Positions 1 through 12,599 of a stretch of 64,000 bases of DNA are shown here, piece after piece. A model generated the notes under the pieces. That model was not told where the DNA came from, did no database searches, and saw only the letters and a list, made by a program, of their open reading frames with translations. Origin of the DNA: Malus domestica (lineage: Eukaryota; Streptophyta; Magnoliopsida; Rosales; Rosaceae); NCBI RefSeq assembly GCF_042453785.1, contig NC_091675.1:54784501-54848500 (forward strand), written 5' to 3'. A program made the position numbers and the translations under genes. The number at the start of each line of letters is the position of its first letter. Position 1 is the first letter of the stretch.

Positions 1-86
1 AGATCGAATCAGAGGATCAAATTTGAGAGAGATTGTAACCCAAAATCATCAAAATACAAATATTTGTTTGTGCACGTTGTTCTTGT

Positions 87-873
87 CTTGTTCCGTTAAG
101 TGTCCCTAAGCTCTTGGCCGGAAGTTTGGGCAATTTTCAAAGTTACGTAGTTCAATCGTTTCTTAACCAAATTCGACTCATAATATGTCAAAATGAAGAT
201 AGGAAAGTATAGATTAAGATTATACCTATTTCGAAGCCCAATGATTGCCAGAAAATGGCCTCAAAGTTGACTGGTCCGAGTGAAAACTTGAAAACTCGCA
301 GGAAACTGGGTAAATTTTAAACGTTCATAACTTCTTCAATACTCAACAAAATCAAGTAATTCAAAAATAAAAATCATACTTCTCGACGAGATGAAGATAA
401 TGGTACCTTTTTCGACGGCTAAATCGTCGTGGTTTGGCTGGAAAACGGCTCGAAAGTGGCTGTCTTAGTATCTAGTTAGCCACTTTCGAGCCATTTTCCG
501 GCCAAACCATTGCGATTTAGCTGTCGAAAAAGGTTCCATTCTCTTTGTCTCGTCAAGAAGTATGATTTTTGTTTTTGAATCACTTGATTTCGTTAAGTAT
601 TGAAAAAGTTATGAACGTTTAAAGTTTACCCAGTTTCCGACGAGTTTTCAAGTTTTCATTCAGACCAGTCAACTTTGAGGCTATTTTCCGGTCATCTATG
701 GCAACCCTTGGGCTTTGAAATAGGTATAATCTTATTCTACACTGTCCTATCTTCATTTTGATATATTATGTGTCGAATTTGGTTAGAAACGATTGAGTTA
801 CGAAGCTTTGAAAATTGCCCAAACTTCCGGCAAAGAGCTCAGGGACACTTATCAGAGTTTTTAACGGAATGAC
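87..873. mobile_element. Long foldback (inverted-repeat) element
   Basis: The left arm (about 87-466) reads as the reverse complement of the right arm (about 476-873). Matching landmarks include AAGTGTCCCT near 98 against AGGGACACTT near 841, GGAAGTTTGGGCAATTTTC near 121 against GAAAATTGCCCAAACTTCC near 809, and GCCACTTTCGAGCC beside the centre near 470. The arms are imperfect, with small indels and substitutions, so the element is not new. It has almost no loop and no coding capacity. It could be a foldback or MULE-type element or a hairpin MITE; I found no target duplication. Confidence 0.75.
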
Positions 874-2869
874 CAAAATGATGGATGGTGGACAATATCA
901 GGGACCACTTTTATCGATTTGGAATCTCAGGAACCAAAGTGATGAGTTATGCAAATCTCAGGGACCATTTTGGTGATTTACCATTTTGTAAACATGATTA
1001 CAATTTGTTACCTCAAACTTGACAAATTATTTATCTTTCAGTATTCTAAAAGTAACTGGAGTAAAAGTATTGCCATGAGAAAATTGTCAAAGTTAAAGGT
1101 ATTTAGGTTATATTGGTTACAAACTTTATATTTGGGATTGTGCATTATAGTTAGACTTCTTATTTTATCATCATTGCTTGCAGATTAACCATGAAAATCT
1201 AAAGCATCAAGTGCAAGCAAATGGGTGGCAAGTTCATCCTTAGCTAGCCTATAACTTTGACTGAAAACTTATGAATCTGAAAATTTTGATTTAAGGACAT
1301 TAAATGTTATCAGCATGTATTTAGAAATGAAATTACATGTCATATTTTCAGATTTTTTTAATCGTTTATGTTTTCCCATTTTATCTTCATTCTTGTTTTA
1401 AAGGAAAAATAGTAAAAATTGTATGAGAGATACTCACATATGTGCAAATTGGATGGAATATATGCTGATAAATTCTTCAACGAACATGGCAATATGACAA
1501 TATGGCATGCATAACCATAACACCATTATCATAGTAAACGAAAATGAAATCCAACATTTTTAATCTCTTATTGACTAAGGAACCCAACTCTTGATTTTCT
1601 TCCTGTACAATATATATGGGTAAAATGATACTGATGGATATAAGAGAATTCTAACTACACTGATTAACTTTATTTTTTTTGTTAATCAGTAATTACCAAA
1701 GTGATAATAATGACCAAGCATAGTTTAGTTCGTGAAACCAAATTCTATCAGCCAAACAAAAAAAAATGACACCATAATAATCAGCAAGCAAAAAAAATAT
1801 GGAATGGTTATGGTGCAATTCATAAATTTCATTTTTTCTGTACAATGAGCGAGTGCAAAAAGACTAAGTTAGATGGTTGAAAATAATAAGAAATTGTTGT
1901 GATGGACACACACCTACAATTTATAAAATAATCACTTAAGAAATATAAGAATATCTTAAACAACACATCTTTGAGGCGCGTAGCACCTGTGATGCAAAAA
2001 TGCCTCTCACACACACGTTAGTGCGTGCGGAGAGGCTAGTAGTAAATTGATTAAACAGTTATTATAGTACTTATGATTTATGTATTGTTTTATTTGTATT
2101 TTATCTTTCTTAAATTTCCAATACAAGTATAATTTTTTACATTTATACAAAATATGCTAAATTCACTTAAATCCACCTAGTCCGCCTAGGCTCTAAGCCC
2201 CAGCACATCGCCAGACTAGCGCTTAGCACTTTTTAGAACTTTGGGTTTGATTCTAGCCAAAGGCAAATTTGAACTATATTATTGCTAGCCGATTGTGAGG
2301 CTTAGCCCACTCCTTACTCCCTTAGAGCACTTCCACCCTTAAAAGGCGTCTCTTGGTTATAGGCAACACAATCCCCCAAGTGAACAATTGCCTTTAGTGA
2401 ATAATAATTGTCAAAGTACATCTCCACCACTAACTAAATAGCCAAGGCTATTGGTATTAAAGTATATTTATTATTTTTTAGTAAAATAATTAAGGATAAT
2501 TTTATTTTTAATTTTAGATATGATGTTTAACGAAAGGTTAGGTAAATTTTTTTAGTATTTTTAATATATTTTTTACCATTTTTTATAATTTTTAAGTAAT
2601 TTAAAATTATGGTTAACGTCACCGTGGCATCTGCCTAGTACTACATAGCACAGGCGCTGGGCGTGTCGATTTGAGCCTGGAGGAGAAGTCGGGCTCTCTC
2701 CTGGAGCCCAGTGGATTTAACGTGGGCTGGAGCTGTTTTTTGGGGGAGGGGGATTCTAGAGCTCATCGCCCAGGGGATGTGGCTGGTGGGCTAGAGCTGT
2801 TTATTTTTGTTTCTTTATTCGCCTTTTCCATCCCCCAAGCCCCAAGCGCTTCCTCCCTTCTCATCTCAA
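874..2869. other. Intergenic, no gene seen
   Basis: AT-rich sequence with short chance ORFs only. A phrase of the type 'cagggaccattttggtg' (about 897-985) recurs three times and looks like transposon remnant. About 2170-2235 carries a GC-rich 'cctag..cgcctagg' patch, and 2325-2480 resembles the 'TTAGAGCACTTCCACC' ends of small plant MITEs. No protein similarity was recognised. Confidence 0.5.
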
Positions 2870-4440
2870 GAGTTGGGCACTTGAACTCGAAAGCTGAAAC
2901 CAAAACATAAATTAAATCGAATCATACCGAATAATTTGATTTTGCGGTTTCAAAATGATTTCAATTTAAAACCGAACCGAATGAAGGAAAAACGGTTTGA
3001 TTTTGGTTCCGACCATCTGAAACCAAACCAAAACCAAAACCGCATAAATTTATTAAATGTCAAATTTTAATTGATTATTTCATTGAATTCATACATTTAA
3101 TTTGAACACAACCACATATATCATGGACTCAACCACATCATAAGATGACCTCATAAATCTTTACTTTCTTCTAATCTGTAATGCTCAACTTTATTCATCT
3201 AACTCTCTCCCTCGGTCTCGGTCTCGGTCTCGACTCTCCAGACACTTTCTCTCTCGGTCTCCCCTCCGGCCTCCCCTTCATTCCAGCTCCTAGCCTCTAG
3301 AGTTCAGAGTGCTATAGTATGGTAAGAATTATGATTTATAACTTGTTTTAGTGAAATTTACTTATATATTTGAGATTAATTTTAGGGTTAGGTTTAGGGC
3401 AGGGTTTTGAATCAAAAGGGGATTTGAGTCTTCCATTTTAAGAGATTGAGCTGGCTCGCTCTCTGTTTTCAGTGATTAAATGCGGCTGAGCAGATTTGGA
3501 GGATTGGTTAAAGGGCTTGGAGTTGTGCAACCTCCTCTTCCTCCTCCTCCTCCGCCGCCGGTGATGGAACGATTGTTCGTGGCACTGGTAGCAAATAATT
3601 GAACCTCTACTCTACCATCAACCAAGCGCTCCACATCGCCTTGGAAACTGATCCTCGGTCAGCACTTTCTTTCTTCAATTCTACCTGTTGTATCTGCTTG
3701 CTTGCTTCATAATTTGGACTGAATTAGATCTGCAGTGTTTTTAGCAGTGTTTTTAATCATTTTCTGAATTGGGTTTGCTCTGCATTCATTTAACTATTCT
3801 TGTTACTTGAATCGTATGTGATATCTCTTAGATCAGATGGTAATTTTTCTTTCGGTCTATCGACTCCACTGTAAACAATTATATATCCACTGCACACACC
3901 TACACGAATTGAATCCGCCCCCTTGATTAAGGAGATATTCGCATTACTTTGGGCTGCATGTTGATTTCAATCCCTACATCATGATGTGAACTCTCTTGAA
4001 CTTAAGATTGAATGTGTATTGCATGCTTGGTTGTTGACTACAATAAATAATGCTGCATTTGGGTTATCGAAGGACTTGTTTTTAATGTCAAAAGTCAAAG
4101 CTTGTTACTTGTTTATTAAATCTGGTGTAGCTTTCATTTCAAACTATTTGTTTGTTCACCTTCAAATACTTGTGGGCATCTAGTAAGAAATTAGTTGTGA
4201 CTCAAACACCAATACTTTTTTTATTGAATTGGATGAAATGAGATACAACTAGATAACCATAATAGCTTTTTCAAACAATGAAACTAAACCAAAACTGTTT
4301 AAAACCAAACCGAACCGAACCAAATGGTTTAATTTCATTTCGATTTTAACTTCAAAACCACACCACACCGCACCGAACCGCAAAAACTTCCAATTTTAGT
4401 TTTGGTTTCACTCAAAACCGCACCGCCCACCCATACTCGT
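2870..4440. mobile_element. hAT-like non-autonomous element with captured exon
   Basis: Both ends carry subterminal CGGTTTGGTTTTGG/AACCGAACCG-rich blocks (2925-3055 and 4280-4425), typical of plant hAT relatives. The left end contains TGAAACCAAAACATAAATT near 2895, and the right end contains its near reverse complement AATTTTAGTTTTGGTTTCA near 4395, the expected inverted-repeat layout. The right terminus runs into GCACCGCCCACCC near 4425. No transposase is present. The interior holds a 5'UTR-like CT-rich stretch (3195-3290) and a broken exon at 3480-3657. An exact 8-bp target duplication was not found, so the borders are approximate. Confidence 0.5.
3480..3657 (+). pseudogene. Fragment of branched-chain 2-oxoacid dehydrogenase E1-beta, exon 1
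   Basis: The second half reads LYSTINQALHIALETDPR, the conserved start of the mature E1-beta subunit of the mitochondrial branched-chain ketoacid dehydrogenase, followed by a GT that could be the original donor. The first half opens with ATG and MRLSRFGGLVKGLGV, plausible as a mitochondrial presequence, but it lies in a different frame from the conserved part. The conserved frame also has a TAA at 3596-3598, just before LNLYSTINQ. A frameshift, an internal stop and no following exon make it a dead fragment. Its position between two hAT-like ends suggests capture by the element. Confidence 0.75.
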
Positions 4441-4776
4441 CTCTTTTGTTTCCGCCAACCCTCAAAAACCCAACTCTGCCCCCTCTTTTCCTTTTTTATT
4501 TTACTTCCAAAAAGTCCCTACCACCTCCTGCCACCGACTCTTCCAAATCCTTGGTTGCCCTTCTGATCCGACCCGCCACAACCCATTTCTCTATCTCACT
4601 GAACCTACTCACCACCACAACAACCATCGCCTTCCTACAACTCAACGGCAGATCAACGTGCACAGCTCAAACGATTTCAAATTGAGTTCTCCTTCCAAAG
4701 CCCTTGCCCTGCCTTTTGTTCAACCGCTGAGCAACCTTTTTTTTCTAAATTCAGGCCTGAAACAAAGTGGTAGAGA

Positions 4777-7700
4777 ATGGAGTCGACACTGGCTGAAGCA
4801 GCGGCAAAAGAAGGAGAAGGAGTAGGAGGAGGTATTGTGCCCAGAACGGATTCTTTGGGAGCAGAGAAAGGGATGACGAATAGGAAGGAGAAGAGGAAAG
4901 CGATGAAGAAGATGAAGAGAAAGCAGACGAGGAAGGAGATGGCGCTGAAAGAGCGAGAGGAACATGACGCCATTCTCAACAATCCTCTAGAGCTTGCGAA
5001 GATTACGATGATCGAGCACGAGGAGGCCGAGCGGTCGGAAAGAGAAAGGAAGATTTTCGAGGAGCGAGAGAGGGCGTGGATGGAAGCCATGGAGGTTAAG
5101 AGGAAGAAACAAATCGAAGAAGAAGAAGAGGAAGAACAAAGAAGAATCAAGGCTCTTGAGGAAGAAGACGAATTGTCTCGGAATGAACAGGTTGTTTTTT
5201 GTTTATCAATCTTTATGCTTTGGACTGCAACTTTTGAATTTTGATTACGTAAATTAGCAGCATAATTTTGTAGTTCATTGATTTATTTGTTCAATTTGTG
5301 TTTGAGAATGTGCTCGAAATATGATAAACAGAAATACTTGGTTGAATTAGTGATGAAATGTAGCTCAGGAAGAATAGTTTGCTGAATATATTAATTATCG
5401 TCTTGCTAAATATATTAGTTATTTAGTTGTCATTTGCTTTCTGGATTCTAATTATGCTATTCGTACCGGTGCTTTAATTCTGTTACATGTATGATTTCCT
5501 TTGTTTATTTTTGGTTAAGTTGTTTAGTGAAGATAGCATCATTTGTACGCCCGTTTTGTGGGGTAGTGGTCCTTTTATAGGGGTGCAAGATGCTTCTGTT
5601 GTCAGTTGATATGATAGCTTCATGCCTGTGGTAAAAGGCGTCGTCTTTGATTTGGAAACAAAAGTATAGTGTTTGTGAAATGAAAGTTGTTAATGTTTGG
5701 TTAGCCCTTCTGCTATATTTGACAGGTAAGGTATATGCATTGTCTGCTTGAAGTGGGATAGTTTAAAATGCTATTTACAGGGCATATCAACTCCTTCTTA
5801 GCATTATGGTTCAAATTTCTTTTGGTTTGGAAATAGTTTGGGAGGAAATATACTTATTGCCTTAAAATTGGATTTTCACTTAGCTTGGGGTACATATGGC
5901 AGGTCGAAAATGCAAATGACGGTAATGAGGTTGATGAGTGGGACTATGAAGAAGGACCCGCTGAAATCATCTGGCAAGGAAATGAGATCATTCTCAAGAA
6001 GAAAAGGGTCAAGATTCCTAAGAAAAACACTGACCAAGAAAGTAGAAAGAAGGTCTGCAACATGAATCTGGAACTTTGTATAGATATTTTGTAGGATAGA
6101 TTATCCTACAGATAAGTTTCATTTTTGGTTTTACTGATGAGTTTAATTGTAGAGGCTGTCATTTGTTTGACAGGATTCTGATAGGCCTATATCAAATCCT
6201 CTCCCTCCACAATCTGAAGCTTTTTCTGATTATAAAAGTTCATCAATGTCAGCACAGCAGCTCATCGAGAGTGTTGCTCAACAAGTACCTCATTTTGGAA
6301 CTGAGCAGGTATTCCTCTGTCATCTCATTATTGCCCTTATTACCCATTTATGTGTTGATAACTCTTTAATCTTTATATCTCTTCTGACAATACTTCTTAT
6401 AGTTCATGAGTTGATGCTGCTATTTTGATCAACAGTGAAGATCACTGTCTATAATTCTTTAAGTTATGTACTTTTATATATGACAGGATAAAGCTCATTG
6501 CCCTTTCCATTTGAAAACTGGAGCTTGTCGGTTTGGTCAGCGATGTAGCAGAGTCCATTTCTGTCCTGATAAATCTTCCACACTGCTTATCAAGAACATG
6601 TACAATGGTCCAGGCCTTGCTTGGGAGCAGGATGAGGGGCTCGAGGTCTGTTAATGCTGTCATGCCTTCCTGTGATTCTTGTATCCTATTTCTGACTTTG
6701 GGGGTCTTCATATCCTTCTCTAATCTGTGAAACCTTTGGTTTATTGTTCCTAATCCTACTATGTTAAGTAGGCATATCCGACATCAAATGAACTTTTTTT
6801 CCCGTCGTTTGTGGTTGTTTTCAAGCATCAATCATCATAGACTATTGTATCATTTTTTTTGAGCTGTTATTTGTTTGAGGTTTTGTGTTTGATTGCATAC
6901 CATGTGTCCTAGTTCAGGAATGTGGCTTAGTTCATTTTTTATTCTGTTCATTTGTGAAATGGTACTCTTCTTCTTTGACTTGATTGATCAGAGATTCATT
7001 TGCGATATTCGCTTTGGTGGGGATTCAAGCTTTCAGCCTTGGTTCAGTTGGAATCAAAGATACCCCAATAGTGTATCCTTCCTTGCTGGCAATAGTAACT
7101 TGTTACCACATAACGTATCCCTTGTTTTCTTATTCTTATTACCATTTATGGCATAAGTTTTCTTCCCTATTTATTTCTTATTTAGACCTCTATTAACCAA
7201 GTGTGGGTTGATGTGTATCTCTACACATGTGTTCTCATGCTTTGGAAGTAACTTTTATTCTAATTGCAAACATAACGTTTTATCAATTAAAAGAAAGCTG
7301 AGTTACAAGAAAATATGTATTTTTTAAGGGATGTTATAGTCGTCTTTCATCATGATTTTTCTTTTATTTTATGCCAGTGAGAGATATTATGCTTCAGTGT
7401 CCATATTGAGATTTTTTTTTTTCTTCTATGTGTTCAATTGTATAATAAGTTCATGAGTTTACTGTAGTAATCCTACAAGTTTTCTTCCTCAACAACTCGT
7501 AGTTTGTTGGGCAATATATCTGTTGTGGGAGGTGTTAAAGCTGTCTGATATCACATCTTACATCCCACAGTTTGTGATGGTTGGCTACAACTTTTAGAAT
7601 TATCTGAATGCAGTTAACTCTTCTTCCACTCTAAACATGTCAAAGGCAAATGAAATGAAAAGAAGAAAGAATCTTTTATGAAAATTGAGTTGCTTATCTT

Positions 7701-10700
7701 TTCCACAATCAGAATCTGAAGAACGTAAATAATTCAGTTGGAGTTTGTAGCATTATGATCTTTATTATTAAGCATTATAATGAACTGACAATCATAGTTT
7801 TTTATGAGGTTGCCATACATCTCTGTTAATTTCCTTTTGTTTCTGGCTGCTGGTGTGCTTCTTGTTAACTAATTGTAAATTTTTGTTTTGATAAAATTCT
7901 TTCTTTTCACGGCAAAAAAATAGGTACAAATCATATAATAAGCTTTTCTTATTTGCAGAATGTTTGGTTAGAAATGGAAAACTTTTCTTATTTTGATGAT
8001 ATAGTTACCAATTTTCTGTTTACAGTTTTTCTCTAAGATTCTATTGTATCAGGTAGATCTTTGAGTGTCACCATGTTGTGTTATGTTTTCCTTCATTTAT
8101 CTCTAGGCATGTACGATGTTATTTTTTGTTAGTTGACTCATCTACGTTGATATTCAAGTCAATTACACCTTTTTATAATGCAAAGTTGCAATATTGTTAA
8201 TTTTTTTAAACAGTCATTCTTAGTGTCTTTAAACAGTTGCCATACCTTTCTGAACACACTGATGTTTCCGTGTTTTGGTGGAGGATGTATGGCTCACCTG
8301 TTTTGTATCTTGACAAAATTTAATATTGGGACAGGCCAGTTGCCTCTTTCTATTTTAGTATATGCTGATGATATAATTTTCCTGGTTTCATATTGCTTCC
8401 CTCTTTTCAGTATACTGATGAGGAGATTGAGCGCTGCTATGAAGAATTTTATGAGGATGTGCATACGGAATTCTTGAAGTTTGGAGAAATTATAAATTTC
8501 AAGGTTTCTGACAGCTTCTTTGTGATTACCAAAATACTTCATATGTTTTCAAAAGTAAAAGGGCAATGGACTGAAATTCTAGACTTTTTCTTGTTACTTT
8601 CCTATTCACGCCATACAAATTTTCGGTTGGTAATCTTACAGTGACAAATGGAGTATCTGTGTCAGGTTTGCAGAAATGGTGCATTCCACTTGCGGGGAAA
8701 TGTGTACATACACTACAAATCACTGGATTCAGCTGTTGTTGCTTATCAATCTGTTAATGGCCGCTACTTTGCTGGGAAACAGGTATTGCACTTTCTTTGT
8801 ATTTGAATAAGTGCTTATGGGGTGTGATGAGGAAATTTTTCGTTTTTGCTATTCTATTGTTTGTTTGCATGTTGGTAGTGCAAAAGCACCCGTCATATCT
8901 CTGCCTACCTTGAAGTTTAATTTAATTGATATCTATACAAGTTGTATAATTGCTTCTAATTGCAGCTGGCTATCAGTTTAACTAACTTCCCTGCTTGCTA
9001 TTTGACTAAACATTTTTGGGATATCCCTTTCTTTCTTGAATCTCTTTATTATATTTCACTTCCGTAAATTCTGAATTCCCTGCATTCTTAGCATCGCCAT
9101 CTTGAGGGGTGGTTTGTTGACCTAGTTGTTGTTTTTGGCAGATAAGTTGTGAATTTATCAATGTGACCAGATGGAAGGTTGCCATATGTGGGGAATATAT
9201 GAAGTCGAGGTACAAGGTATTGTCAGTTCCTTCATTTCCCGTTGTCTTTTTTACTCGTACTTTGTCTTGGTGTTAAATTTTTTTGTTGTACTTTTCAGAT
9301 TGAATAAGATTTTACAGAATTTTGTTTTGGAGTAATAAACTAAGTTTTGGCTTTAATATGTCAATTCTAACCTTGAAGTCTGAGGATTCTCTTGTTGATA
9401 ATCATTCTTGTTTAATGTTGCAGACATGTTCCCGTGGTACAGCTTGCAATTTTATCCACTGTTTCCGCAATCCTGGTGGAGACTATGAATGGGCTGATAG
9501 TGACAGACCACCCCCAAAATTCTGGGCGAGAAAAATGGTTGCTTTATTTGGTTATTCTGATGCGGATGATAAACCAATGGTGGAAGAAAATTTTGGACAG
9601 TGGAGGAACTCTAGCAAGATGTCATTGGGAGATTCTGAGAGGTATGCTTTACTTTGAGCAGCAGCTGTTGAATGTGTTGTCTATAGTACTTCTGAGATCT
9701 GTGTTACTGTAGCTTTTGGAATATAAAACAATAGTTGGCCTGCGTTCTACCAGCACAACTTATCATGGTATTAGATTGGGTATTTTTCATTCAAGTCACA
9801 ACAACTTCAACTTCCCAGTTTACTTTGAATTCCATGCAAAATAGCTAGAAAGACAGACCATCATGCATGTGAGAGTTTGCATTCTAGTAATTTTGTCTTG
9901 TTGTCATGCCTGTATTTACATAGCAAAAAAATTCCATCACACACACACTTATATATATCTTGTTCCAACTATATGCAATTATACATCTGAGGCAAGTAAA
10001 TAATTTTGGTAGAAAGCAGCAGGTGATGGTAACGTGACACTACAACTGCCCACATTCAGGAATTATTTTGTTGTGCTAAATTTTTCCAGGTGCTTGACGT
10101 GCGATATTTTAATTTGGGTGAAGTTTGTATAATCTATAATCTCCTGATTTAATTATTTTATGTATTATGAATTTCTATGAGGGCGTAGTTTTCTGTTAGG
10201 TGTTAGATTTAGTGCTCCTTATTTTTGTTGGTCTATGTCATTCAACTCTTCTATATTAGCTTGCATTTTTCTTTGGTTTTTGCTTATAGATAGGTTCTCA
10301 TAGTTTCCAGATTCATGGCAGGTATGGCTTGCGAAGATCTAGATCTAGAGGGAGGGACAGTGATTCTGGTAGAAGATATGACAATGAAAATTATGTTCTA
10401 GAGGGAACATGCCGTCAGAAGCGTACAGGTGATGAGGATCTGTGTGAAGAGAACAAGAACTTAAGAAACTACAACCCTAGGAGGAGCAGAAAGTGGGATG
10501 CTGAATCTGATGGAGAATTGTTGGAGAGGGAAATAGATAGAGACAGACACCGTGGACATACTAGGCATAACTCAAGACAGCAAAACAGGGACCATAAGAA
10601 CAAAACCTATGAAACTGAATCTGATGGGGATTTGTCGCAACGGAACAGAAGAGCACAGCATGGTACCAGGAAAAGCTCAAGCCAACAGCGGAAAGTAGAA

Positions 10701-11171
10701 TCCCCAGATGAATATAGGGATCGGGAGAACAAAAATCATGAAGTGAATTGGGACTGGTCAGATAGGGACAGAGACAAAGATGCTGCATACCAGGACAATG
10801 GGAGACATTCTGGGCAAAAGAGGAAAGTGAGATGTCGGGGTGATCATAAGGACATCAAGAACAGAGCTCGTGATACTGATGGAGAGCGGTCAGACAACAA
10901 CATGAAAGGTGATGAGCATGACAGTAGGAGGAAAAGCATGGAACCCTCGTCACACTCCAGCAAAGCTTCTAAATTCTCAAATCACGGGGGAAGAAGCACC
11001 AGGTCCTGTAGTACTGACTTAAGTGATGATCTGTTAGAAAACAATGCAGAAAGGCCCCCTAGTCATGCTTGGAAACGATCAAAACGCTTGGATGAAGTGT
11101 CAGATATTTCACATGATGATAAAGTCCCAACACTAGATTTGAAACATGGGCGTGATCATTTGAGCATATAG
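4777..11171 (+). CDS. C3H5: U2AF35-related CCCH/UHM splicing factor (zinc finger CCCH protein 5 type)
   Basis: Nine exons: 4777-5190, 5903-6052, 6174-6308, 6487-6645, 8411-8503, 8666-8782, 9142-9216, 9424-9641, 10322-11171; 736 aa. The order is that of ZRSR2/URP-type U2AF35-related proteins of 3' splice-site recognition: a charged E/K/R-rich N-terminus (to ~140), CCCH finger 1 (C238, C247, C253, H257; spacing 8-5-3), a UHM-type RRM (~260-360), CCCH finger 2 (C372, C383, C389, H393), then a long RS/RD/DK-rich tail. A TAG lies in frame two codons before the ATG. The stop used is TAG at 11169-11171, after which the same frame stays open to TGA at 11715-11717 with the same RS/HK-rich composition. 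The true protein may therefore be ~918 codons, and this stop a mutation, an allele or a sequencing error. The family assignment is firm; nuclear, minor/major spliceosome role is from family knowledge. Confidence 0.93.
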
Positions 11172-11717
11172 ATGAGGGAAGCTGATTCTCTAGTTGAAAA
11201 TTTGAAATCACGTGGAACCCATGAGTCCAGCAGTGTGGGTCCAGATGATACAAGATTCAACTCTGATGTACTCACGGACAAAGAGGATCGCTGGGAACCC
11301 GAAAATAGTTCCGTTGAGAATGAGATATACCATACTTCTAAAAGAAAGGCTGGAAGTTCAGAGAGTTGCGATTCTGGTAGGCCAGGTCCATCTAAGGGAA
11401 GAGATGAATCAAGTGATTTTGATTCGGAAGTCTACTACTACAGTAAAATTGGCTGGGAAAAAGGCGAAAAATCTGACAGGGTAACTCATTCCGAACATGG
11501 AAAATCAAGGAGAAAGTCTAGAAACAAGGATCGCAAGCTTGACAGTGATGACAGACCTCGGCAGGGTAGCAGCCAATCTAGCCACAGGAGACACTCAAGT
11601 GGCTTGGATGATGCCACAGATTCATCCGATGGTGACAAAGAATCTGTAAGGAAACACAAGAGGCACCATGCAGGTCATAGATCTCGTGATCACAAACGAC
11701 CAAGGTTAGCCCCTTGA
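11172..11717 (+). other. Same-frame continuation of C3H5 tail after internal UAG
   Basis: 182 codons without a stop, in exactly the frame of the preceding exon. They encode RS-tail-like residues: SRG, SSVGPDD, a KSRRKSRNKDRK stretch, SSHRRHSS, and a basic end with KHKRHHAGHRSRDHKRPR. Composition and codon use match the upstream exon. It could equally be the 3'UTR of a truncated allele, but random UTR would rarely stay open and RS-like for this long. Confidence 0.7.
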
Positions 11718-11820
11718 GATTCGTCTCTAAGAGTTGTTAGAAGTCTGTCCACAAGGAAGAATGTAACTTATTACAAATTTAACCTGTTTACAGATATGTA
11801 GGCTGTGAAACCGTGTTCTC

Positions 11821-11982
11821 TTCTTTTTTTTCCAAAGGGGAACACCTGGTGGCAAGCCACGGTTATCCATCCCTTCCTCTTCTCCCTGACCACAAGTTTG
11901 GCTTCCACACCAGTAGCAGGTTTCAAACCCGAGACCTTCAATTTTTAGTTTTATGAAAGTCTCGTAATCCGCTATTTACCAC
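11821..11982 (-). mobile_element. SINE (tRNA-derived type), - strand
   Basis: A 162-bp insertion flanked by an 11-bp direct repeat, ACCGTGTTCTC, at 11810-11820 and 11983-11993. Read on the - strand it ends in an A-rich tail (the T-run at 11821-11832). Near its start it has GGTCTCGGGTTTGAAACC, a good match to a pol III B box, preceded by an A-box-like TGGTAAATAGCGG. Target duplication, tail and promoter boxes together make a SINE. It lies just 3' of C3H5. Confidence 0.75.
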
Positions 11983-11993
11983 ACCGTGTTCTC

Positions 11994-12095
11994 AGTTATC
12001 AGTTAGTTGTGAAACCCTGTTCTTATTATATTGGTTCCATGTTATCAGTTAGTTGTGAAACCCTGTTCTTATTGTATTGGTTCCATGTTTTCAAA
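11994..12095. repeat. Tandem duplication, ~46-bp unit
   Basis: ATCAGTTAGTTGTGAAACCC followed by TGTTCTTAT-TATTGGTTCCATG occurs twice in succession with one or two differences. The preceding target-duplication sequence shares the CCGTGTTCT motif. Confidence 0.8.
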
Positions 12096-12171
12096 TGAAA
12101 TTGTGAATGGGTTTTTTTTTAAATGAAATTGTGAATTGGTGCATTTTCGAATTCGACGTATATTATGATAG

Positions 12172-12375
12172 GTGTCTGCTCATACATCGGCTGGGAAAAC
12201 GGTGGTGGCGTCGTATGCAATTGCAATGTCTCTAAGAAAAAAGCAGAGAGTGATATACACTTCACGAATCAAAGCACTGAGCAACCAAAAGTATAGAGAG
12301 TTCAAAGAGGAGTTTTCCGACGTTGGTTTGATGACTGGCGATGTAACTATCGGCCCCAATGCTTCCTACTTGGAT
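12172..12375 (+). pseudogene. Fragment of MTR4/HEN2-type Ski2-like RNA helicase
   Basis: The reading from an AG acceptor at 12170-12171 gives [13 protein letters not shown] (helicase motif I / Walker A), then [18 protein letters not shown] (motif Ia) and [16 protein letters not shown]. These are the conserved RecA1 blocks of MTR4/HEN2, the nuclear exosome helicases. After NASYL the match ends abruptly and the DEIH motif and the rest are missing. At least two normally conserved positions look changed (E to S before YAIAM; PL to RI before KALSNQ). It is about 68 codons of a ~1000-residue protein, so it is a relic. Confidence 0.85.
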
Positions 12376-12599
12376 GCTATGCACGCATTTTTTTGGTTGG
12401 CTTTTTTGGGTGTTTTTTCTTTGTTGGGCTTTTGTCACGATACTTTCAAATTCTATGACATGTATAATTCTTAAGTGCGCGTACAACTATTATTAAATTG
12501 ACATACCAATATACCTTACCATTTAAGAAATGCTACTCTGCCAGTCTGCCTTGTACAACAATTTAACTGAGATATTTCGCTACTGCAGGATTCCTACAC

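Noticed and set aside
4677..5150. 157-codon - strand ORF over C3H5 exon 1
   Set aside because: It is the Ser/Phe/Leu-rich shadow of the acidic/basic repeat codons of the true + strand exon.
8340..8400. Open frame in C3H5 intron 4 with VYADDIIFL, like the YADD box of reverse transcriptases
   Set aside because: Only about nine residues match, no neighbouring RT motifs are present and the frame runs into the exon 5 acceptor; most likely chance.
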